A DNA stretch of 64,000 nucleotides from Pleodorina starrii. Its lineage: Eukaryota > Chlorophyta > Chlorophyceae > Chlamydomonadales > Volvocaceae. The stretch covers positions 2,972,501 through 3,036,500 of the forward strand of contig BRXU01000010.1 in NCBI GenBank assembly GCA_030267565.1, given 5' to 3'. Under the pieces are notes generated by a model. It was not told the DNA's origin. It did not search any database and saw only the letters and a list, made by a program, of their open reading frames with translations. Both the position numbers and the translations under genes were made by a program. This document shows, piece by piece, positions 49,469 to 58,223 of this stretch; position 1 is the stretch's first letter, and each line of letters begins with the position of its first letter.

Positions 49469-50593
49469 ATGGCACGCAATGCACTACAGAACAGCTCCTA
49501 TTTGTATGTTGTGCATGAAAGGGAATTTATAAGACAGCATCAAAAAGTGTACAAAGTTGGCTACACATCCAACATCAACCAACGGATGGCCCAGTATCCC
49601 AAGGGCTCACTGGCCATAATGACCATGACTGTTCCAAGGGCAAAAGCAGGCATCGCAGAGTCAATGCTACTGGCGGCGTGTCGTAAATGTGACAAATTGA
49701 AGCCCCGGCGGGACATCGGTGTTGAATATTTTGAGGGGTCGCTAGATATAATAATTGAACTGGTGGTAATGGCAGCCCGTGCATGCATGAGGTGCTTCAA
49801 TGATGACACAGCAGCAGCAGACGCTGATGTGGCAGCTGTTGGGGATGAAATTGGCACACAAATTGAGGAGGAAGAGGAGGGGGCAGCAAAAAAGGGAGCC
49901 CTAGAGACTATCCAAGGGTCAGACAAGGAACACCAGCAGCAAGATACAACACTTCTCGTGATGCAGTATGTAGACGAGCACCTAGCCGAGTTGGACAATG
50001 CGACTGTTAGCAGCAGTCAGCTTTTCACTGACATATCAGCGACAATCAAGCCTCATATGCGGCGTGGGACGGAGCTAACGTACGACAGAATGCTGCGTAT
50101 ACTGAAGAAACACAGAGTCAAGGAGGCTGTGAAAACCATCGATGGCCGTAAACAGGTTGTATTGGAGTTTCCCAGTTTGGACACAAGGTTGCCAGATCAG
50201 GAGGTTTTGACGTACGAGCACAAGTTCATAAAGGATCTAGTTCTCGGCCAATACAGTCAAACACCTGCAGGTTGCAAAGACAAGGTAACAAGACGATTTA
50301 GGATCAGTCCTCAGGACTGCTTTGCAGCCTTCCTGTCTTGGATGGACGGGATCAACGCGTGTGAAAAGTATGACAAGAGCGTGATCAAATTTGGACAGGA
50401 GGTGAGCAAGCTTGTCTGGAGCCCCGAGCACAGTCACAGTGGCTTCAAATCCTTTTCAAAGGAGAGGACTAGACATGGCATGTTGTATGTCATCGACATT
50501 GTGGCGATGGTCAAAGAGATGGTGTGTAAGAGGTGGGTTCTGGATGACGAGCTTCCCAATTCCAGGCTTCTAACCAGAATACAAAGCCACTAG
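49469..50593 (+). CDS. GIY-YIG-like (T5orf172-type) protein, second copy
   Basis: 374 residues from ATG 49469 (MARNALQNSSYLYVVHEREF). N-terminal domain ~9-95: SYLYVVHEREFI, KVYKVGYTSNINQRMAQYPK and RRDIGVEYFEGS. A shorter acidic linker and the same middle domain as the first copy (LLVMQYVDEHLAELDNATVS to DGRKQVVLEFPS). The C-terminus differs: RFRISPQDCFAAFLSWMDGI, KFGQEVSKLVW and TRHGMLYVIDIVAMVKEM, which resembles other D5-type primase C-termini (SPQDCFAAFLSW, compare 'S...Y..W' winged-helix). The two paralogues thus share N and middle domains but carry different C-terminal modules. Confidence 0.75.
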   Translation: MARNALQNSSYLYVVHEREFIRQHQKVYKVGYTSNINQRMAQYPKGSLAIMTMTVPRAKAGIAESMLLAACRKCDKLKPRRDIGVEYFEGSLDIIIELVVMAARACMRCFNDDTAAADADVAAVGDEIGTQIEEEEEGAAKKGALETIQGSDKEHQQQDTTLLVMQYVDEHLAELDNATVSSSQLFTDISATIKPHMRRGTELTYDRMLRILKKHRVKEAVKTIDGRKQVVLEFPSLDTRLPDQEVLTYEHKFIKDLVLGQYSQTPAGCKDKVTRRFRISPQDCFAAFLSWMDGINACEKYDKSVIKFGQEVSKLVWSPEHSHSGFKSFSKERTRHGMLYVIDIVAMVKEMVCKRWVLDDELPNSRLLTRIQSH

Positions 50594-50920
50594 AGCGAAT
50601 AGTTCACATGCACGTCCACGGCTGAACACGAGACCCCTGTGCAGCAGCCGCCTGTACGAACGCATGTACTCTAGACAAGCATCAGCATGGCCTTGGTGAG
50701 CCTTTGGTGTTGTTGCGGCAGTGGCCGGATCCTGCAATGTGGGTTGTATTTGACTGCATCCTCATTAACAGTGGGTTGGATGGGGGAGTGAGAGGTGGTG
50801 CGTCCTGTTTCAGCCCAAACTCTGCGCCGAGCCAGAATGCAGGGGTTTTGCCATGGCGCGTGGCATCATGCAGATGTAGAGGACAGCACGGTCTCTGGCA
50901 GAACTGGGCATCAGTGGGCA

Positions 50921-51285
50921 TCAGTGTTCAGGAGCGAGAGTTTATTACTTTGAAACAGGAAACGTACAAGATCGGTCGCACGTCCAACATCATACAGCGG
51001 ATGTCTCAGTATCCCAAGGGATCACGCGCAATAATTGTCAGATCAGACACCATGTTGGTCAAGGACATGTACACCAGGTATCTAGACACGAGTCACAGTG
51101 AGAGCTCCATTGACTGTCATATATTATCCAAACGTGAGTTTGACGATCTGATCATCAGGTTTTTCACATCACGGTGTGACATGGGGGTGACATTCAGACC
51201 CCAATGCGACATCAAAATGCCCGATGGCCGATTTCGATCAGTCCGAAAGGTAATATTGGGGTGTTGTTTTGCAAATGTGCTGTGA
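50921..51285 (+). pseudogene. GIY-YIG-like gene with internal deletion
   Basis: Starts mid-domain at VQEREFITLKQETYKIGRTS and runs to GSRAIIVR, then jumps to SDTMLVKDMYTRYLDTSHSE and continues to RKVILGCCFANVL. Compared with 46779-47996 it lacks the first ~16 residues, the rest of the GIY-YIG-like domain, the linker and the middle domain. The junction keeps frame. No ATG fits; the sequence before 50921 is unrelated. The remaining sequence is nearly identical to copy 1, so the event is recent. Bases 50594-50920 otherwise hold no gene. Confidence 0.75.
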
Positions 51286-51335
51286 CATTGACGGGAGTGG
51301 TGGTTAACAGTGAGGTGGGTTGTTGTGGTGGATTG

Positions 51336-51471
51336 GAGATGATTGGATATAATCGGGGAGTGATTGGAGATGATTGGAGATGATTGGAGATGATTGGAGA
51401 TGATTGGAGATGATTGGAGATGATTGGAGATGATTGGAAATGATTGGAATGAGGTGACACGGATAAAAGGG
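51336..51471 (+). promoter_or_regulatory. ATTGG array plus TATA-like box (cassette 3)
   Basis: About ten copies of AGATGATTGG in phase, then a 15-bp spacer and ATAAAAGGG at 51463-51471. It lies ~225 bp before the zinc-finger gene. A short repeat CAGCCGAACAG follows at 51482-51525. Confidence 0.6.
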
Positions 51472-51695
51472 AGGAGGCACAAGCCGAACAGCAGCCGAAC
51501 AGCAGCCGAACAGCAGCCGAACGCAGACGTGAATCAAGTCATAAGAGGCCTCAAATCGCCTCAAATGTCATCTTTAACCCCCTTTGTCTTGTTTTTCACT
51601 GTCCGAGGTTTTCTTAGTCGGCACTCCCCCAGCAGCAGCAGCAGATCGGAGAAGGAACCAGGCCCTGGCTAAGGAAGATGAGATAAGAAATATGT

Positions 51696-52493
51696 ATGGA
51701 AATAAGTGTCTTGACTATAGGAGGGATGCCCCGTTCTGCCATCCAACACATATGTGACAAATGTGGGAAGGTGTACAAGACCCGACAATCCAAATGGAAT
51801 CACAAGCAAAGGTGTCAACGTACGAAGGTGACATGTATGGCCGAGGGAGACGCCGAGGGAGACAGTATCAGGTCCCAGTTAACGGACTTGATAGAGGAGG
51901 TAAATGAACTAAAGCGATCACTGGCACGCGCAGGCTTGGGTAGTACAACCACAAATAACAACACCACAAACAACACCACAAACAACAACACCACAAATAA
52001 CACCACAAATAACACCACAAACATCACTATAAACCAGTTCCGGAAAGAAGATTTATCGTTTTTAGTACATGAGGTTGTGAAGGATTTATTAAAGTCGACT
52101 GATCTTTATTCATCTCTGCAAACAATGGTCCAAATGATTCATTTTAATCCTGAGCATCCTGAAAACATGAATGTATATGTGTCCGGTCCCGACTGTAATC
52201 AGGGATGGCGTTTAGATAAATCGCCTGACAAATGGCGACCTTATCCAGTAAACTACCTTGCGCGTGAAGTGATTCGGAATGCCAGCAGTATCCTTTGTGA
52301 ACATCAGGATGATCCTTTTGATTGGGAATATACTCTGAGTGACATTGAGAAGTTCGACAATTTCTATCAAAATATTCAATTTGAGCAACGGCCATTGAGA
52401 GAAACAATAGACACGATTATCAACAATAAGGGGCTTGTAGAACGGATGCACCCACATTTGAATATAGTGGAGTCAAGCAAGCGTACACTGTGA
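51696..52493 (+). CDS. C2H2 zinc-finger protein of giant-virus type, second copy
   Basis: 265 residues from ATG 51696 (MEISVLTIGGMPRSAIQHIC); an ATG at 51726 (MPRSAIQHICDKCGK) is an alternative. One C2H2 finger, CDKCGKVYKTRQSKWNHKQRC, is followed by a coiled-coil-like RSQLTDLIEEVNELKRSLA and an Asn/Thr tract (NNNTTNNTTN) encoded by a repeat at 51955-52020, then ITINQFRKEDLSFLVHEVVK in the place of the 'NINGFG' strand. The C-terminal region (MIHFNPEHPENMNVYV, RPYPVNYLAREVI, LRETIDTIINNKGLVERM) matches the family seen at 12022-12819. The last few residues come from the 105-bp repeat. Confidence 0.75.
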   Translation: MEISVLTIGGMPRSAIQHICDKCGKVYKTRQSKWNHKQRCQRTKVTCMAEGDAEGDSIRSQLTDLIEEVNELKRSLARAGLGSTTTNNNTTNNTTNNNTTNNTTNNTTNITINQFRKEDLSFLVHEVVKDLLKSTDLYSSLQTMVQMIHFNPEHPENMNVYVSGPDCNQGWRLDKSPDKWRPYPVNYLAREVIRNASSILCEHQDDPFDWEYTLSDIEKFDNFYQNIQFEQRPLRETIDTIINNKGLVERMHPHLNIVESSKRTL

Positions 52494-52750
52494 AACGTAC
52501 ACAATGTAAACAGTCTAGATGCAAAGACCCCAAGGACATTTTAGGGGTTTTTGATTTTTACTTTTCCTTGTTCAGACAAACTGGTGCGTACACTGTGAAA
52601 CGTACACAATGTAAACAGTCTAGATGCAAAGACCCCAAGGACATTTTAGGGGTTTTTGATTTTTACTTTTCCTTGTTCAGACAAACTGGTGCGTACACTG
52701 TGAAACGTACACAATGTAAACAGTCTAGATGCAAAGACCCCAAGGACATG
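52493..52750 (+). repeat. 105-bp repeat, ~2.4 copies
   Basis: Variant of the 106-bp repeat at 48105-48745, one base shorter and with CTGTGAAACGTACACAATG. The first copy overlaps the stop of the zinc-finger gene. Confidence 0.95.
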
Positions 52751-52760
52751 CGGTAACATG

Positions 52761-52770
52761 CATAAAAGGG
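52761..52770 (+). promoter_or_regulatory. TATA-like box (cassette 4)
   Basis: CATAAAAGGG in the same GGTAACATG context as 46391 and 48903, but with the 105-bp repeats in place of the ATTGG array. No gene follows before the terminal repeat. Confidence 0.45.
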
Positions 52771-52863
52771 CACAGAATCATCCGAGGCAAAGCTCCAAGA
52801 CTCCCGCCCATATATGTAGGGACCTGGAAGGGCAAGCACCAGCGTGGTGTGGAGTTTCATCAC

Positions 52864-53150
52864 CTGGGGTTCGTCACCCAAGTTTCGTCACCCGGGGTTT
52901 CGTCACCCAGACTTTCGTCACCCAGACTTTCGTCACCCAGACTTTCGTCACCCAGACTTTCGTCACCCAGACTTTCGTCACCCAAGTTTCGTCACCCAGA
53001 CTTTCGTCACCCAGACTTTCGTCACCCAGACTTTCGTCACCCAGACTTTCGTCACCCAGACTTTCGTCACCCAGACTTTCGTCACCCAGACTTTCGTCAC
53101 CCAGACTTTCGTCACCCAGACTTTCGTCACCCAAGTTTTGTCACCCTATC
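52864..53150 (+). repeat. 15-bp repeat array, copy 3
   Basis: About 19 units of TTTCGTCACCCAGAC, many perfect. Reading frames through it give repeating FRHPD or VTQT phrases and are not genes. The remaining 53151-53487 holds a possible tRNA-like stretch and the duplicate of 46546-46632. Confidence 0.95.
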
Positions 53151-53304
53151 ATCGCACAAGTTCCAGGTGGGTCGGCAAGTTCCAGGTGGGTCGGCAAGTG
53201 ATACAGATTGTAAATTATTGTGCATCTTTGGCGGACATTATATAATATTGCAGTTTGTAATGCTACCCAACGGGAAGCACGACTAAATGGCAGGTAAAAA
53301 CAAG

Positions 53305-53400
53305 TGGATATGTGCGGCTTATGCGAATTGAACCCGAGCCGTGCCAGCTGCAACCGCTGTGTTCTAAGATCCCAGGTCTCGCCGATGCCAAAATGCTGAA
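53305..53400 (-). other. tRNA-like promoter remnant (possible SINE fragment)
   Basis: Minus strand: A-box-like TTAGAACACAGCGG (53354-53367) and B box GGTTCAATTC (53325-53334) at tRNA-like spacing. The arms do not pair well, so it is not a tRNA gene; it could be a decayed SINE head. Confidence 0.3.
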
Positions 53401-53401
53401 C

Positions 53402-53490
53402 TGTTAGTATATGGCTGTCTATGGCCGATGTGGGGTGACAAAAGTCATAGCCTGGGTGACGAAGATCGTTCCGTCACCGCTTCCAACCGC
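53402..53490 (+). repeat. Duplicate of 46546-46632
   Basis: Shares CTGTTAGTMTATGG, GCCGATGYGGGGTGACAAA and GATCGTTCCGTCACCGCTTC with 46546-46632. Its end abuts the start of the palindrome at 53488. Confidence 0.8.
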
Positions 53491-53775
53491 TACATGCGGG
53501 GAGGTCGCGAATACGGTAAGACGCTTTCCAGTACAGCAATAATGGCTTGTTACAATAACTTATACTTTGATTGTTTTATTATACTGGCGCTGCGAGCCGA
53601 TGATGTTAGGAACATGTATTGCATTGTACCGCTTCCAGTCGCACGGTACTCGTAAATGGCAACCGGTTTTGTCGCACGTATTTGTGGGGAATGTTTGCGA
53701 GTTGATATAATTATTTTTAATACAGCGACTAGCCGCCCTGCTGATGCGGATTCGCGTTTAATGCGAAAATGGTAC

Positions 53776-53877
53776 AGCTCCGCTGCTCGCTGCCTGCTGC
53801 TCGCTGCCCGCTGCCCGCTGCCCGCTGCCCGCTGCCCGCTGCCCGCTGCCCGCTGCCCGCTGCCCGCTGCCTGATGT
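53776..53877 (+). repeat. 7-bp GCTGCCC tract
   Basis: Tandem CTGCCCG units with some CTGCTCG variants. The mirror tract at ~61630-61745 is 14 bp (two units) longer. Confidence 0.9.
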
Positions 53878-53930
53878 TACACTGCCGCACCATGCTCTAA
53901 TTGAACCAACCGTATACCAGGGCAAAGAAA

Positions 53931-54075
53931 GGTGTAAAAGGTGTAAAAGGTGTAAAAGGTGTAAAAGGTGTAAACGCACTTGGGGTAACTTCTCCCCCAC
54001 CACCACAGTACTTGGGGGCATGTGCCCCTTTCTATAAAAGTTTCTATTTTTCCTTTTACACCTTTTACACCTCTT
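53931..54075 (+). repeat. GTGTAAAAGG decamers with inverted partner
   Basis: Four to five copies of GTGTAAAAGG (53931-53972) are followed 70 bp later by the complement CCTTTTACACC (54051-54080), so the region can form a hairpin. Mirrored at 61430-61576. Confidence 0.85.
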
Positions 54076-54243
54076 TACACTCTACCACCTCTTAGACTGT
54101 ATCGGCGGCCTTCTGAATAGGTCTTGGCTGTGTGTGTGGCTGCTGCCTGCTGCGTTCCCAGTCGCTGTAAGCAAGCAGGGCGACCGCATTCGGTCGGCTG
54201 CACCTAAGGGTGGCTATTGGATTTGAAACAGCAAGCAGAACCA

Positions 54244-54411
54244 ATGGGCGGTCTCGTGTCCACCTGCACACCCACGGCAGTCCCTGTGAATCCTGTGAAG
54301 CAGCAGCCCTCTACTGCCCCTGTAAAGCTGGCGTCTGTGCCTGCAGGCACACAGCCTCCTGTAAAGCCAGCCCATGAGTACGGGTTTATTTACGAACGTT
54401 TGTATGGATAG
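54244..54411 (+). CDS. Possible small Pro/Val-rich protein (left arm)
   Basis: 55 residues from ATG 54244 (MGGLVSTCTPTAVPVNPVKQ), ending EYGFIYERLYG. Low complexity; may be chance. Mirrored at 61096-61263. Confidence 0.2.
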   Translation: MGGLVSTCTPTAVPVNPVKQQPSTAPVKLASVPAGTQPPVKPAHEYGFIYERLYG

Positions 54412-54487
54412 ACACGCTTCACTCTAGTTGAGTTTCAGCCGCAGCCGCACCTAAGGTAGTCTATATGCTTTGAACAGCAGGCAGCCA

Positions 54488-54497
54488 CATAAAAGGG
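54488..54497 (+). promoter_or_regulatory. TATA-like box of the HNH-motif gene (left arm)
   Basis: CATAAAAGGG, 30 bp before the ATG at 54528. Same decamer as the cassettes at 46391, 48903 and 52761, here at close, convincing spacing. Confidence 0.65.
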
Positions 54498-54527
54498 AGC
54501 GTTGATGGCATCCAAAAACCCATCAAA

Positions 54528-56165
54528 ATGACGACCGCACAGCCTATCACCCGTGCTCGAGTCGAAGCAAAGCTACAGCAACTGGATCCGTGCAAGGATG
54601 CCGAGAGCAAAACAGCATACATTCTGCTGGCTGTGTTGAGCACACCTGGGGCAGAGCTGCACTACGCTCTTCACAGGGAAGGGGACATGATGGTCTCAAC
54701 ACAAAAGGCCATTCCAGTTCCTCTCCCCGCTGCCTTGAAGGATATCGTAAATGACGGTGCGGTGCTAATCAACAAGAGCAATGGTCCCTATACCAGCATA
54801 AACAGTATACGGGTTATGGCAAACCGCATACTGTCACGGCTGTTTAGCACTGATGTGGCGTACAGGGAGATACAGGACTTGTTTGCAGCACCAAAGCTGC
54901 CGGCCAACGAGCGTCCACAGCCCGACTTGCCACCCCAGTTGGTGCAAGCCGACAAGCTTGCATTGCTGGATCCGGCAGCATACAAGGTGGATGAGGATGT
55001 GGCGCAAATCCTGTCTTACTATGACGTATACCTCACACAGACTGACATTGACAACGACAAGCGGTACCCATTCATCAAGTTAAAGTTGCCAAATGGGACG
55101 CTGGTGCGTTACGATGTGTCCCGCATGGCTGCAGGCCTTCCATACTACTCTAGACTCAACCCGGCAGGAACGGCTCGTTTGTTGGCGGTAGACCACATAT
55201 CTCGCGAGGCAATCGACAGCTGTCGTAGCAACCTGCGGTACTGCACGTGCACTCAGAACCTCCGCAACCGTTGTTGGGGAAGTCGTGTAAACATAGAGAC
55301 CGAGTACCACAACGTGAACGACGGGAGTGGATCCGTCACTTTCCGGACTGTCAACGCACTGGAGGAACATGTGTTCAACGTGGTTTTAACATGGTTTGCG
55401 CTTCTTGTGTCACAATGGCAGTGTGAGATGACGGATGTGTACAGGGAGAAGCCCCCGCCCACAGTGGCCGAGTCTGTGTTTGACCCATCCTGCTGCAGGG
55501 CCAAGCACATGGACGAGCTGGGGCAACACCAGCCGTTGCTGGAGGTCTTTGTTAGGGAGCTGATGCAAGTGCTCGACGATGTGGCTGCATCAGGGTCGAG
55601 TGGCTACATTGTGCAGCCCAATACACGGCTGGTACAGCTAGATGCAATTCCACCCGACCACTATGTGAACCGCCCCCTCCTCAAGGGGCTGTACGCTGCA
55701 CATGGAAAGCCCGAGGTCAAGGCAGCCAAGACACTAAAGCCCAGAGTATTGGGGGCTTTGGCAACAGACGTGATCAAGGTGGCGTTGCACAAGAGTTTTG
55801 CACACACCAATTTTCTCAAGGTCCCACCACCTGTAGCAACAGTGGCACAGTACTTTGAGCAGCACCCCAGAGCGACATGCTCTCCAGAGCAGGTACCTGT
55901 GCAGATCTCAACCGAATTTGAGGCAATGTTTGCGGAAAACCAAGAGGCGTTTGCGCAGATGTTTGAGCAGACAGAGTTTGTTGTGCCAGATGAGAATGGT
56001 GTGTGGCATCGCAGGTATGCGTACGACGCCCGTGACCGGTGCATTGCCGTGTCATTTGCGCCAGGACCCGCCACCCCAATGCTGGCCGACATTGCAGAGT
56101 ATCCGAGCGATGTCAACGATCTACTCTCGAGCCCCTATAGCAAGATATCATATAACCCAGCTTAA
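54528..56165 (+). CDS. HNH-motif protein (left arm copy)
   Basis: 545 residues from ATG 54528 (MTTAQPITRARVEAKLQQLD). Around residues 215-250 the sequence LLAVDHISREAIDSCRSNLR followed by YCTCTQNLRNR matches the HNH endonuclease pattern (DHI...N-L-R...QN), with Asp222-His223 and Asn ~235. HNH proteins cut DNA with one metal ion. The stretch before it (FIKLKLPNGTLVRYDVSRMA) is a beta-rich region like those preceding HNH motifs in homing-type nucleases. The rest is unfamiliar. It converges on the recombinase gene (59 bp gap). Each palindrome arm carries an identical copy, so it may act at genome ends. Confidence 0.65.
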   Translation: MTTAQPITRARVEAKLQQLDPCKDAESKTAYILLAVLSTPGAELHYALHREGDMMVSTQKAIPVPLPAALKDIVNDGAVLINKSNGPYTSINSIRVMANRILSRLFSTDVAYREIQDLFAAPKLPANERPQPDLPPQLVQADKLALLDPAAYKVDEDVAQILSYYDVYLTQTDIDNDKRYPFIKLKLPNGTLVRYDVSRMAAGLPYYSRLNPAGTARLLAVDHISREAIDSCRSNLRYCTCTQNLRNRCWGSRVNIETEYHNVNDGSGSVTFRTVNALEEHVFNVVLTWFALLVSQWQCEMTDVYREKPPPTVAESVFDPSCCRAKHMDELGQHQPLLEVFVRELMQVLDDVAASGSSGYIVQPNTRLVQLDAIPPDHYVNRPLLKGLYAAHGKPEVKAAKTLKPRVLGALATDVIKVALHKSFAHTNFLKVPPPVATVAQYFEQHPRATCSPEQVPVQISTEFEAMFAENQEAFAQMFEQTEFVVPDENGVWHRRYAYDARDRCIAVSFAPGPATPMLADIAEYPSDVNDLLSSPYSKISYNPA

Positions 56166-56224
56166 TGATATCCCCTGGCTTTGACGCACAAAACAGTGGG
56201 GAGAATAGGGTGTAAAGGATGTTC

Positions 56225-57283
56225 TTACAAAGCACGACCAAGCCCCTTGAGGAGCGCCAGTTCATCGGCAGTCAATACCCCCGTAAGTTTGGAAACAAGC
56301 TGTTTCAGCTGTTCTTGTTCAGTTGAACCTGGCAATGCTGGAGTAGATGGAGGCAAGTTTAAGTGGCGGTACCGCAGTTGCATAATCAGACTATGGCCCA
56401 TATCATGGGCGATCTGTTCGCGCTGAGCGACGGTCATTTTCTCTAGTTGTAATGAGTTGATGTAAGAGTGACGCAGAGTGGATATACCAAGAGTTTTTCC
56501 AAACATTTTTTTTAAAACCCGTCCCACCCACACGATGTAAGGCTGAGGCTTGTAAGGTTCTTTGTAGACGGTTTCAAAGAGGTACTTGCGAGGCTCTCTT
56601 GCAAGGCTGTCCCGAATGACCCTGACTAGATCATCTGGCAAACTCTTCTCGAGAACAGGATTTGACTTGGTCTTTGTTTTCCACTCGTGCAGAACCAGCT
56701 TGTTCGCGGTGTCAGTGAGCACAATGTAGTTGGGGTTGTCGTGAATCTGAGCTGGCGTTGGCTCTGCGTAGTGGACGAAAAGGGCGTTGAAGTCGGCTCG
56801 GAGTGGGGGTTGCATGGTGTACATGCAGAGCAAGAGATATTCGCGGCTTGCCTTGTCAAGCTTGTCGCGTGCTTCAAGGACCTTTTCCCAAGGTACCATT
56901 GCGTCCTGTTGCCGTGGGGTTGCAGTGTTGTTTTCATAACGTTCATTGGCCTTGGTAGTAACTGATTCTTGTAAGGTCCGCCAAGCCTCTTTGGCAGGGC
57001 AATATGATGTGGGAAGGTTGTGATGGTGTCGAAGGACAGATGTGATAGCTGTGACCAGGGCTTTCTGAGTATGGGTTTCTTTGTACTGGCGGCAAATAGC
57101 GTCAAACGTTTGCTGTGGGTTTTGAAGTGCAAAGTCGATTGTGGCAGGGAAACCAGCGTTGGAGAGGCACTTGACGATGGTGTGTAGACGGTTGACGTAC
57201 GTAGCCTTGCTAGTTTCGGACAATTTGGCTGAGTAGATGGAGTCTTCATAAGCAGAATCTGGAATGTGGGAGGTGCGTGGCAT
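56225..57283 (-). CDS. Tyrosine recombinase (left arm copy)
   Basis: 352 residues from ATG 57283 (MPRTSHIPDSAYEDSIYSAK). A longer frame from ATG 57601 exists, but its extra part overlaps subterminal repeats and has no family look. N-terminal SAM-like core-binding region (SETSKATYVNRLHTIVKCLS). Catalytic region: Arg I in QPPLRADFNALF (~160), Lys in LHEWKTKTK (~203), LRHSY (Arg ~270, second box lacks the leading His), MGHS (His ~297) and the nucleophile Tyr305 in RYRHL. Family members recombine, integrate or resolve DNA through a phosphotyrosine intermediate. Its place beside the genome-end palindrome suggests a role in end resolution, circularisation or integration. Confidence 0.85.
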   Translation of the reverse strand: MPRTSHIPDSAYEDSIYSAKLSETSKATYVNRLHTIVKCLSNAGFPATIDFALQNPQQTFDAICRQYKETHTQKALVTAITSVLRHHHNLPTSYCPAKEAWRTLQESVTTKANERYENNTATPRQQDAMVPWEKVLEARDKLDKASREYLLLCMYTMQPPLRADFNALFVHYAEPTPAQIHDNPNYIVLTDTANKLVLHEWKTKTKSNPVLEKSLPDDLVRVIRDSLAREPRKYLFETVYKEPYKPQPYIVWVGRVLKKMFGKTLGISTLRHSYINSLQLEKMTVAQREQIAHDMGHSLIMQLRYRHLNLPPSTPALPGSTEQEQLKQLVSKLTGVLTADELALLKGLGRAL

Positions 57284-58223
57284 TGTGCGATAGTGATATG
57301 TATCTAGCGGAGCGCGAGTATGCTTAGGTGTGCTTATGTATGGTAAGGACAGGGAAAATGGCACAGTGTCAGTGCGGTTGAGTATGAAGTCGATTGCGTC
57401 AGTAATTGTGAAGTACCTTTGTGTCCTGACAGGGTTAGACGCCGAACCGCAAGATACACGCCGTGGTGATATGTATCTAATTGTGCTGACAGTTGAGAAA
57501 CATACCGAGTTGGAACAAACGTGACGTGCAGTAGCGTCGTAGTTGGGAAGGTGGCCGATTTGAAAATGAAGCGTGTATTGGTTCGTAGTTGGGTAAAGCA
57601 TCGACTGGGAAATTTGTAGTGGAATAATTGGGTAAATAGTCGATTACGAACCAGTGCAGTCGGGGGAAGGGGTTTTGCGTATAGTTGGGAAAACCCTCAA
57701 CTGGAACAGGAGCACGTTCCCAATAGGACATTTGCCGTATTGATATAGACCGTACGGTCTATATCAATACGGCAAATGTCCTATTGGGAACGTGCTCCTG
57801 TTCCAGTTGAGGGTTTTCCCAACTATACGCAAAACCCCTTCCCCCGACTGCACTGGTTCGTAATCGACTATTTACCCAATTATTCCACTACAAATTTCCC
57901 AGTCGATGCTTTACCCAACTACGAACCAATACACGCTTCATTTTCAAATCGGCCACCTTCCCAACTACGACGCTACTGCACGTCACGTTTGTTCCAACTC
58001 GGTATGTTTCTCAACTGTCAGCACAATTAGATACATATCACCACGGCGTGTATCTTGCGGTTCGGCGTCTAACCCTGTCAGGACACAAAGGTACTTCACA
58101 ATTACTGACGCAATCGACTTCATACTCAACCGCACTGACACTGTGCCATTTTCCCTGTCCTTACCATACATAAGCACACCTAAGCATACTCGCGCTCCGC
58201 TAGATACATATCACTATCGCACA
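57284..58223. promoter_or_regulatory. Central 940 bp of the palindrome with repeated CCCAAYTA motifs
   Basis: Non-coding core between the two divergent recombinase genes. Each arm has four copies of CCCAA(C/T)TA near the centre (right arm 57818, 57875, 57914, 57960; mirrored on the left). The very centre is TATAGACCGTACGGTCTATA. These could be binding sites for the recombinase or an end-recognition protein, and also hold the promoters of both recombinase copies. Confidence 0.5.

Larger units (their letters stand above)
53488..57753. repeat. Left arm of giant palindrome (terminal inverted repeat)
   Basis: The 4266 bp are the reverse complement of 57754-62033. The only length difference found is 14 bp in the GCTGCCC tract. 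There is no spacer: the centre lies between 57753 and 57754 inside CGTACG. Contents per arm: GCTGCCC tract, GTGTAAAAGG decamers, TATA-like box, HNH-motif gene, recombinase gene and a non-coding centre of 470 bp. Nothing else is seen in 53488-54243 beyond these repeats. Confidence 0.97.

Noticed and set aside
52758..53286. Frames with FRHPD and VTQT repeats, and similar ones at 46332-46701 and 49115-49457
   Set aside because: All come from the 15-bp repeat in three frames.
53305..53400. True tRNA gene
   Set aside because: A and B boxes are recognisable but acceptor and T arms do not pair.
56225..57601. 458-residue form of the recombinase
   Set aside because: The extra N-terminus overlaps the subterminal motifs and has no family resemblance; ATG 57283 gives a normal length.
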